From: JBKEAJ01 sp047972135
GTDB lineage: Bacteria; Bacteroidota; Bacteroidia; Bacteroidales; Prolixibacteraceae
DNA: 5,094 bases
NCBI GenBank assembly: GCA_047972135.1
Contig: JBKEAJ010000114.1
Span: forward strand, 1-5,094
Reading direction: 5' to 3'
In this document: one piece after another, positions 1 through 5,094 of the stretch
Numbering within the stretch: position 1 is the stretch's first letter
Layout: each line of letters starts with the position of its first letter
The notes under the pieces: generated by a model
What the model was told of the DNA's origin: nothing
Database searches by the model: none
The model's input: the letters and a program-made list of their open reading frames with translations, nothing else
Translations under genes and position numbers: made by a program

Positions 1-1545
1 TCGAGGGATATTATAGCCGACAGTGTTGAATATATGTGCAATGCACACACGGTCGATGCTATGATTTGCATTTCCAATTGCGACAAAATTACTCCGGGCA
101 TGCTGATGGCGGCAATGCGTCTGAACATCCCGTCGATATTTGTATCGGGAGGTCCTATGGAGGCTGGTGATGTTGATGGCGACAAGTTTGACTTGGTTGA
201 TGCCATGGTTATGGGAGCGGATGAGGAAGTGAACGACGATTATTTGGAGCGAGTTGAGCAGAATGCCTGTCCCACCTGCGGTTCGTGTTCGGGCATGTTC
301 ACCGCCAATTCTATGAACTGCCTGACTGAGGCATTGGGATTATCTTTGCCCGGCAATGGAACGATTGTGGCGACCCACTCCAATCGCTTGGCTCTATTTG
401 ATAATGCGGCTAAGCGCATTGTCGAAATGGCAAATGCCTACTACATCGACAACGATGATTCGGTGCTGCCTAGAAGCATTGCCACACGCGATGCTTTCAC
501 TAATGCGATGCGTCTTGACATTGCCATGGGCGGATCTACCAATACGGTTCTGCATCTTCTGGCAATAGCTCAAGAAGCCGAAGTCGATTTTACAATGCAA
601 GACATAGACAGACTCTCCCGCATCACACCAAATCTGTGTAAGGTTGCGCCAAACGGCATCTACCACATTGAGGATGTGAACAGGGCAGGGGGAATATTGA
701 ATATCCTTGCCGAGTTAGACCGTGCAGCATTGCTGCATTCCGATGCTAAGCGGGCAGACGGTTTGACACTTGCAGAAGCCATGAAGAAGTATGACATAAT
801 GGCTGAGGGAGGAGTCAGTGAGGTCGCTAAAAATATCTACGGTTCAGCACCGGGTGGATTTACAAATCTGAAATTGGGTTCTCAGTCGAAGCAATATATT
901 GAGTTGGACAGAGATAGGAAGTCGGGTTGCATTAGGAGTGTGGAGCATGCCTACAGTGCCGATGGTGGATTGGCGGTGCTTTACGGCAACATTGCCGAAG
1001 ACGGCTGTATCATCAAAACGGCAGGAGTAGACCCTTCGGTGTTTTTTTTCGAGGGCAAGGCTAAGGTCTTTTATTCTCAGGAGACTGCCGTCAATGGCAT
1101 CTTGGGTGATGAGGTTCAGGCAGGCGATGTTGTGGTTATCCGCTACGAAGGACCAAAGGGCGGACCGGGCATGCAGGAGATGCTTTATCCCACGTCCTAT
1201 ATCAAAACTATGAAACTCGACAAGCAGTGTGCATTGATTACCGATGGCAGGTTTTCGGGTGGGACTTCGGGCTTGTCCATAGGTCATATTTCTCCTGAGG
1301 CGGCAGCAGGTGGGGCGATAGCTATTATTGAGAATGGTGATAGGATTGCCATCAATATACCCAAGCGTAGTATTAAACTGCTGATAAGTGACGACGAACT
1401 ACAAAGAAGAATGGATGCCGAAAGAGCAAAAGGCAAGGATGCTTTCAAGGCGACAGGGCGAGACAGAGTTGTGTCCAAATCTTTGAGAGCCTATGCGGGT
1501 CTTGTGTCGTCGGCAGACAAAGGAGCAGTGAGGTTGATTGATTAG
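1..1545 (+). CDS. ilvD: Dihydroxyacid dehydratase IlvD, 5'-truncated by the window edge
   Basis: Cytoplasmic iron-sulfur enzyme that dehydrates 2,3-dihydroxy-isovalerate and 2,3-dihydroxy-3-methylvalerate to the 2-keto acids, the penultimate step of valine and isoleucine synthesis. The frame is open from base 1 (Ser-Arg-Asp-Ile-Ile-Ala-Asp-Ser-Val-Glu-Tyr) into the ATG at 34, and these residues match the family's conserved SRELIADSVEYM stretch, so that ATG is internal. The 514 visible residues lack about 95 at the N terminus by comparison with E. coli IlvD, including the first cluster cysteine. Seen here are CISNCDKITPG (second cluster Cys, codon 79-81, followed by the Asp-Lys metal-site pair), CPTCGSCSGMFTANSMNC (third cluster Cys, codon 286-288), AMGGSTNTVLHLLAIA, and the C-terminal signature TDGRFSGGTSGLSIGHISPE, whose Ser (codon 1255-1257) is the proposed catalytic base. 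The related sugar-acid dehydratase Edd is less likely given the long-type motifs and the ilvBNC neighbours. It ends in TAG-TAA-TAA. Confidence 0.97.
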   Translation, partial: SRDIIADSVEYMCNAHTVDAMICISNCDKITPGMLMAAMRLNIPSIFVSGGPMEAGDVDGDKFDLVDAMVMGADEEVNDDYLERVEQNACPTCGSCSGMFTANSMNCLTEALGLSLPGNGTIVATHSNRLALFDNAAKRIVEMANAYYIDNDDSVLPRSIATRDAFTNAMRLDIAMGGSTNTVLHLLAIAQEAEVDFTMQDIDRLSRITPNLCKVAPNGIYHIEDVNRAGGILNILAELDRAALLHSDAKRADGLTLAEAMKKYDIMAEGGVSEVAKNIYGSAPGGFTNLKLGSQSKQYIELDRDRKSGCIRSVEHAYSADGGLAVLYGNIAEDGCIIKTAGVDPSVFFFEGKAKVFYSQETAVNGILGDEVQAGDVVVIRYEGPKGGPGMQEMLYPTSYIKTMKLDKQCALITDGRFSGGTSGLSIGHISPEAAAGGAIAIIENGDRIAINIPKRSIKLLISDDELQRRMDAERAKGKDAFKATGRDRVVSKSLRAYAGLVSSADKGAVRLID

Positions 1546-1566
1546 TAATAAAATAAAAGATATTAA

Positions 1567-1578
1567 ATAAACGTTTAT
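1567..1578. repeat. 12-base perfect palindrome in the ilvD-ilvB gap
   Basis: ATAAACGTTTAT reads identically on both strands. It overlaps the left arm of the hairpin at 1572-1609. A palindrome of this size could be a binding site for a dimeric regulator, but A/T-rich spacers produce such sites by chance, and no second copy appears in the window's other gaps. No regulator is assigned. Confidence 0.3.
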
Positions 1579-1609
1579 GGATATAGGGCATGCTCTGTCT
1601 CCATAAGCG
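1572..1609 (+). other. Imperfect stem-loop between ilvD and ilvB
   Basis: CGTTTATGGA (1572-1581) pairs with TCCATAAGCG (1600-1609) over ten positions, with one G-U pair in the RNA. Inside, AGGG (1585-1588) can pair with CTCT (1593-1596), again with one G-U, leaving a CATG loop and a 3x3 internal loop. The sequence after it is A-rich with no T tract, so it is not a standard terminator for the + strand. It could be an mRNA-stabilising or processing structure that sets the ilvD to ilvB expression ratio. The pairing is directly visible; the role is inference. Confidence 0.5.
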
Positions 1610-1626
1610 AATAAAAACAAAATAAT

Positions 1627-3321
1627 ATGAAAGGTTCACAGGCAATAATCCAAGCATTATTGGAAGAGGGCGTAGACACCATCTTCGGTTATCCGGGAGG
1701 AGCGATAATGCCGGTTTACGATGCGATTTACGATTATTCGGCAGAGATTAATCACGTGTTAACACGCCATGAGCAAGGTGCAGCACATGCAGCTCAGGGC
1801 TATGCAAGAGTGTCGGGAAAGACAGGTGTCTGCTTTGTTACATCCGGACCGGGAGCAACAAATCTTGTTACCGGTATAGCTGATGCAATGATAGACTCAA
1901 CGCCACTGGTCTGCATTTCGGGTCAGGTTGCTTCGCCATTGCTGGGAACTGATGCTTTTCAGGAGTCGGATGTTATCGGTATCACTATGCCCATTACAAA
2001 GTGGAACTATCAGATTACCGATGTCAACGAAATATCATGGGTATTTGCAAAGGCGTTCTACATAGCGTCTTCTGGTCGTCCAGGTCCTGTTGTGATAGAC
2101 ATTGCTAAGGACGTACAGTTTTCAGAAATAGATTTCAAATATGAAAAGTGTAGACAGGTCAGGAGTTATATGCCTGACTATCCCATTAACAAAGCGAAGG
2201 TTGCAGAGGCGGCAGAGCTAATCAATAAGTCTCAGAAGCCTTTGTTGTTGTTGGGTCAGGGAGTGTTAATTGCCAATGCGGAGAAGGAGCTTTTGGATTT
2301 TGTTGAGAAAGGCGGGATACCTACGGCTTGGACGCTTCTGGGCTTGTCGGTAATGCCAACAAATCATCCTCTGAATATGGGTATGTTGGGAATGCACGGC
2401 AACTATGCGCCAAATGTTCTTACCAATCAAGCAGATTTGATAATTGCTGTGGGCATGCGCTTTGACGACAGGGTAACAGGGACATTGAGCACCTATGCTA
2501 AGCAGGCAAAGATTATCCATTTGGAGTTAGACCCTGCGGAGATAGACAAATTGGTAAAAGCCGATGTTGCCATATTGGGAAATGCTAAACGTTCGCTGGT
2601 GAGACTCAGTGAAGCTATCGAGCAGAGCGACCACAGCGAGTGGGTTCAAGAATTTAAGAGGCTTCATGATGTTGAGAACGAGAAAGTTATAAACCTGGAT
2701 GTCAACCCTGTGAAAGAGGGTCTTACGATGGCAGAGGTAGTGCGTCGTGCTAGCGAGGCTACCAATGGCGAGGCTGTTGTAGTAACCGATGTAGGTCAGC
2801 AGCAGATGATGGCAGCAAGATATAGCATATTCAACAAGAGTCGCAGTTTTGTGTCCTCAGGCGGTTTAGGCACGATGGGCTTTGGACTTCCTGCTGCGGT
2901 AGGGGCAAAGATAGGAGCACCCGACCGCCCTGTCGTTCTAATTGTGGGCGACGGAGGTTTGCAGATGACAATTCAGGAATTGGGAACTATTGCGCAGGAA
3001 GAGCTTGATATAAAGATAATTGTGTTGAATAATCATTTTCTGGGGATGGTGCGTCAGTGGCAGGAGATGTTTTTTGATAAGCGTTACTCCTTTACAAGTC
3101 TGAAAAACCCTAATTTTGTGGGAATTGCCGAGGCATACGGTATAAAAGCAAGCTCGGTGAAAAAGCGTGAAGACCTACAAGGAGCTATCGACACGATGTT
3201 TGCTACTAAAGGACCATATATGCTGGAAGTAGTGGTAGAGAAAGGCGACAATGTATTCCCTATGATACCAAATGGTTATTCGGTATCAGATATTTTGTTG
3301 GAGCCTTTATCTCAGGAATAA
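1627..3321 (+). CDS. ilvB: Acetohydroxyacid synthase large (catalytic) subunit IlvB
   Basis: ThDP- and FAD-dependent enzyme that condenses pyruvate with a second pyruvate (to acetolactate) or with 2-ketobutyrate (to acetohydroxybutyrate), the first common step of valine, leucine and isoleucine synthesis. Its 564 residues match the family length. The N-terminal ThDP domain (about 1-165) carries YPGGA (22-26), the catalytic Glu49 in TRHEQGAAHAAQGYAR, and GTDAFQE. The central FAD-associated domain (about 188-325) carries GMLGMHGNYAPN and GMRFDDRVTG. The C-terminal ThDP domain (about 385-550) has the ThDP/Mg motif GDG (441-443) through NN (468-469). Trp478 in MVRQWQ is the position linked to 2-ketobutyrate preference. 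Together with ilvN just downstream, these features favour a biosynthetic synthase over catabolic acetolactate synthase, which lacks FAD and a small subunit. The ATG gives the normal family N terminus; the preceding bases are A-rich with no Shine-Dalgarno. Confidence 0.97.
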   Translation: MKGSQAIIQALLEEGVDTIFGYPGGAIMPVYDAIYDYSAEINHVLTRHEQGAAHAAQGYARVSGKTGVCFVTSGPGATNLVTGIADAMIDSTPLVCISGQVASPLLGTDAFQESDVIGITMPITKWNYQITDVNEISWVFAKAFYIASSGRPGPVVIDIAKDVQFSEIDFKYEKCRQVRSYMPDYPINKAKVAEAAELINKSQKPLLLLGQGVLIANAEKELLDFVEKGGIPTAWTLLGLSVMPTNHPLNMGMLGMHGNYAPNVLTNQADLIIAVGMRFDDRVTGTLSTYAKQAKIIHLELDPAEIDKLVKADVAILGNAKRSLVRLSEAIEQSDHSEWVQEFKRLHDVENEKVINLDVNPVKEGLTMAEVVRRASEATNGEAVVVTDVGQQQMMAARYSIFNKSRSFVSSGGLGTMGFGLPAAVGAKIGAPDRPVVLIVGDGGLQMTIQELGTIAQEELDIKIIVLNNHFLGMVRQWQEMFFDKRYSFTSLKNPNFVGIAEAYGIKASSVKKREDLQGAIDTMFATKGPYMLEVVVEKGDNVFPMIPNGYSVSDILLEPLSQE

Positions 3322-3345
3322 TTTAAACCCTTAAAACACAAGCAA

Positions 3346-3888
3346 ATGCAAAAAGAATACAATATATCGGTTTTTACGGAGAACCACATAGGACTTTTGA
3401 ATAGGATAACAATAGTTTTCAGCAGGCGCAAAATAAATATTGAGAGTCTGACGGTTTCAGAGTCGGCATTGAAAGGCATATCCAAGTTTACCATAGTGAT
3501 TAATACTACGGAAGACCGAGTAAAGCAGGTAGTTAATCAGATAGAGAAAATCGTGGACGTACTGAAAGCCTACTACCACACCAACGAAGAAATGATATAT
3601 CAGGAGATAGCTTTGTATAAAGTGCCGACCGACAAGCTCTTCGACGGAAATCAGGTTGAAACGATAATACGAAACCATGGAGCGAGGATTTTGGAGGTCG
3701 ACAGAGATTTTATCTTTATCGAAAAGACAGGACATCCCGAAGACACTCAGCGGCTCTTTGATGAGTTGCAGTCTTTTGACATACAGCAGTTTATTCGTTC
3801 GGGGCGAGTGGCAATAACGAAGTCTCCTATCGAGAAATTATCGGTATTCCTAAAAGAGCGAGACGAGTTGTTGAAGTCGATAAATTGA
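3346..3888 (+). CDS. ilvN: Acetohydroxyacid synthase small (regulatory) subunit IlvN/IlvH
   Basis: Regulatory partner of IlvB that raises its activity and confers valine feedback inhibition. The 180-residue protein has an N-terminal ACT domain (about 5-76), with ISVFTENHIGLLNRI and the highly conserved NIESLTVSES, then the AHAS small-subunit C-terminal domain (about 83-160; EIALYKV, RSGRVAITKS). It is a full-length small subunit, longer than the roughly 95-residue E. coli IlvN and closer to the roughly 160-residue IlvH, so ilvH would be an equally valid symbol. Aligned by eye to E. coli IlvH, Asn13, Gly16 and Asn31 occupy the positions of Asn11, Gly14 and Asn29 that shape the valine site, so feedback inhibition is probably retained (inference). 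It starts 24 bases after ilvB and is very likely translated from the same mRNA. There is no Shine-Dalgarno before the ATG. It ends with TGA. Confidence 0.95.
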   Translation: MQKEYNISVFTENHIGLLNRITIVFSRRKINIESLTVSESALKGISKFTIVINTTEDRVKQVVNQIEKIVDVLKAYYHTNEEMIYQEIALYKVPTDKLFDGNQVETIIRNHGARILEVDRDFIFIEKTGHPEDTQRLFDELQSFDIQQFIRSGRVAITKSPIEKLSVFLKERDELLKSIN

Positions 3889-3900
3889 TATATAGATTTC
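3870..3900 (+). promoter_or_regulatory. Weak candidate Bacteroidetes-type promoter ahead of ilvC
   Basis: TAGATTTC (3893-3900) matches seven of the eight positions of the Bacteroides -7 consensus TAnnTTTG. GTTG (3870-3873) lies 19 bases upstream and matches three of four bases of the -33 TTTG element, at the expected spacing. Transcription would begin around 3905 and give an ilvC leader of about 55 bases. The -33 element lies inside the end of ilvN. Such loose matches arise often by chance in A/T-rich DNA, so this is only a candidate. Confidence 0.22.
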
Positions 3901-3961
3901 GGATGACGGATTTTCGGACAAATGAAATTAAAAAAAACACATACAAATAAATAAGATTATT

Positions 3962-5014
3962 ATGGCAGTATTAAATTTTGGGGGCGTTGATGAAAACGTG
4001 GTAATGCGTGAAGAGTTCCCATTGAGCAAGGCTCAAGAAGTGTTGAAAGATGAAGTTGTAGCGGTGATTGGCTATGGAGTTCAAGGTCCGGGACAATCCT
4101 TGAATCTTCGCGACAATGGTATCAATGTGATAATAGGTCAGCGTAAGGGATCAAAGACATGGGACAAGGCAGTTGCCGACGGCTGGGTGCCGGGCAAGAC
4201 CTTGTTTGAGATAGAGGAGGCATGCGAGAAAGCCACTATTATTCAGAATTTACTTTCCGATGCAGGACAGATCGCCGTTTGGCCTACCATTAAGAAGCAT
4301 CTTACAACTGGGAAAGCACTTTATTTTTCACATGGTTTTGGTATCACCTATAAGGAAAGGACTAACATTGTTCCTCCTGCCGATGTTGATGTTATTTTGG
4401 TAGCACCCAAGGGTTCGGGGACGAGTTTGCGCAGGATGTTTGTCGAGGGAAGAGGCTTAAACTCTAGCTATGCCATTCATCAAGATGCTACGGGCAAGGC
4501 TTACAACAGAGTGATAGCACTTGGTATCGCCGTTGGTTCGGGTTATCTCTTTGAGACGACTTTCAAAAAGGAGGTTTACTCCGACTTGACAGGAGAGAGA
4601 GGCACTTTGATGGGAGCAATACAAGGCATTTTTGCAGCTCAGTATCAGGTTCTTCGCGACAACGGGCACACTCCGTCGGAGGCTTTTAACGAGACTGTCG
4701 AGGAGCTTACACAGAGTTTGATGCCACTTGTTGCCGAGAACGGCATGGACTGGATGTATGCAAATTGCTCTACCACAGCACAAAGGGGAGCCTTAGACTG
4801 GTGGAAGAAATTTAGGGATGCTTCCTATCCTGTGTTTGCAGATTTGTACAAAGAGGTGGCATGTGGCAATGAGGCACAGCGTTCGATAGACTCCAACAGT
4901 CAGCCTGATTATAGGCCTAAGTTGGAAGCTGAATTGAAAGAACTCCGTGATTCTGAGATGTGGCAAGCCGGACAGACCGTTCGCTCGCTACGCCCCGAGA
5001 ACGAGAAGAAATAA
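3962..5014 (+). CDS. ilvC: Ketol-acid reductoisomerase IlvC, short Bacteroidetes/fungal-like form
   Basis: Mg2+- and NAD(P)H-dependent cytoplasmic enzyme that isomerises and reduces acetolactate or acetohydroxybutyrate to the dihydroxy acids used by IlvD. The 350 residues form an N-terminal Rossmann domain with GYGVQGPGQ (37-45) and a single C-terminal knotted domain, so it is the short form and not the roughly 490-residue E. coli type. Expected catalytic residues are present: His124 in YFSHGF, metal ligands Asp208 and Glu212 in DLTGE, Glu244 and Glu248 in AFNETVEE, and Ser270 in CSTTAQRG. Arg61 and Ser64 after the second strand resemble phosphate-binding residues of NADPH-using members, so NADPH is the likelier cofactor (inference). 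Motifs such as LNLRDNG, DGWVPGK, EGRGLNSSY and LRPEN are shared with yeast Ilv5. It lies 73 bases after ilvN. The ATG follows an A-rich stretch without a Shine-Dalgarno and gives a normal family N terminus (MAVLNFGG). Confidence 0.97.
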   Translation: MAVLNFGGVDENVVMREEFPLSKAQEVLKDEVVAVIGYGVQGPGQSLNLRDNGINVIIGQRKGSKTWDKAVADGWVPGKTLFEIEEACEKATIIQNLLSDAGQIAVWPTIKKHLTTGKALYFSHGFGITYKERTNIVPPADVDVILVAPKGSGTSLRRMFVEGRGLNSSYAIHQDATGKAYNRVIALGIAVGSGYLFETTFKKEVYSDLTGERGTLMGAIQGIFAAQYQVLRDNGHTPSEAFNETVEELTQSLMPLVAENGMDWMYANCSTTAQRGALDWWKKFRDASYPVFADLYKEVACGNEAQRSIDSNSQPDYRPKLEAELKELRDSEMWQAGQTVRSLRPENEKK

Positions 5015-5026
5015 ATTTAGAGTTTG

Positions 5027-5050
5027 GTGATGAGTGGTCAGTGATGAGTG
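5027..5050. repeat. Short tandem duplication (14-base period) after ilvC
   Basis: GTGATGAGTG occurs at 5027-5036 and again at 5041-5050, separated by GTCA, for a period of 14. It lies 12 bases past the ilvC stop codon and four bases before the dispersed-repeat-like segment, and may be part of the same repeat unit. No coding potential is apparent. Confidence 0.6.
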
Positions 5051-5053
5051 AAT

Positions 5054-5094
5054 CGTCATTGCGAGCGAAGCGTGGCAACCTGTTCTCTGTTGCA
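5054..5094. repeat. Probable dispersed intergenic repeat, cut by the window end
   Basis: CGTCATTGCGAGCGAAGCG (5054-5072), followed by TGGCAACCTGT, matches from memory a short palindromic repeat core (CGTCATTGCGAGCGAAGCG then tGGCAATCTGT) that recurs in intergenic DNA of many bacteria. It can fold in two ways: TTGC (5059-5062) with GCAA (5075-5078), or GCAAC (5075-5079) with GTTGC (5089-5093). The two pairings share the GCAA bases and exclude each other. It has no open reading frame and no T tract, so terminator function is not supported. Copy number cannot be judged here because only one copy is in the window. Confidence 0.6.

Larger units (their letters stand above)
1..5014 (+). other. Probable ilvD-ilvB-ilvN-ilvC operon (5' end outside the window)
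   Basis: Four genes of one pathway lie in the same direction with gaps of 81, 24 and 73 bases and no convincing terminator between them. The natural reading is a single transcript entering from upstream of the window, possibly with an internal start before ilvC. Co-transcription is inferred from direction, spacing and function only. The operon's main promoter and any leader or attenuator would lie 5' of base 1 and cannot be assessed. No Rho-independent terminator follows ilvC within the 80 bases available. Confidence 0.75.

Noticed and set aside
34..36. ATG at 34 as the ilvD start
   Set aside because: The frame stays open to base 1 and the upstream eleven codons encode conserved IlvD residues, so this Met is internal and the gene is cut by the window edge.
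844..1287. Minus-strand open frame of 147 codons inside ilvD
   Set aside because: It lies wholly opposite strongly conserved ilvD sequence, its translation has no recognisable domain, and it has no neighbouring genes on that strand.
1572..1609. Hairpin as a Rho-independent terminator for ilvD
   Set aside because: It is followed by A-rich sequence, not a T tract, on the + strand. On the - strand it would be followed by T-rich bases, but there is no minus-strand gene to terminate.
3922..3954. Ten-codon ORF (MKLKKTHTNK) just before ilvC
   Set aside because: It is a lysine-rich translation of an A-rich spacer, contains no branched-chain codons apart from one Leu, and has no structure nearby. 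Chance is sufficient.
4457..4783. Minus-strand open frame of 108 codons inside ilvC
   Set aside because: It is antisense to the catalytic domain of ilvC, and the translation looks like a composition-driven shadow with no motif.
5015..5053. Terminator directly after ilvC
   Set aside because: No stable GC-rich stem followed by a T run is present in this stretch.
1..5094. A novel defence, mobile or secondary-metabolite system hidden in the window
   Set aside because: More than 90 percent of the window is accounted for by four intact or edge-cut housekeeping genes with all expected catalytic motifs. The gaps are at most 81 bases and hold no further genes.

Overview
The window is a housekeeping branched-chain amino acid (isoleucine/valine) biosynthesis cluster in which every gene runs on the + strand: ilvD (5' end cut off by the window edge), ilvB, ilvN, ilvC. 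Together the products cover the three middle steps of the pathway. IlvB and IlvN form acetohydroxyacid synthase, IlvC is the acetohydroxyacid isomeroreductase, and IlvD is the dihydroxyacid dehydratase. Only the final transamination, and threonine deaminase for isoleucine, lie outside the window.

The organism is probably a member of the Bacteroidetes, most likely Bacteroidales. IlvC is the short, roughly 350-residue type with a GYGVQGPGQ nucleotide loop, as I recall for Bacteroides. None of the three visible start codons has a Shine-Dalgarno sequence; all follow A/T-rich stretches, as is usual in that phylum. Gene order also fits. This assignment rests on remembered family features, not on a search.

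Layout: 1-1545 ilvD, ending in three in-frame stop codons in a row; 1546-1626 an 81-base A/T-rich gap with a 12-base perfect palindrome and a long imperfect hairpin; 1627-3321 ilvB; a 24-base gap; 3346-3888 ilvN; a 73-base gap with a weak candidate Bacteroidetes promoter; 3962-5014 ilvC; 5015-5094 non-coding, with a 14-base-period tandem duplication followed by what looks like a widespread dispersed repeat that runs to the window's end. No transcription terminator is visible after ilvC. No RNA gene, insertion sequence or CRISPR array was seen.

I found no sign of an undescribed biological system. The points most worth a second look are the downstream dispersed repeat, the structured ilvD-ilvB gap, the absence of a gene between ilvN and ilvC, and the resemblance of IlvC to the fungal mitochondrial enzyme.
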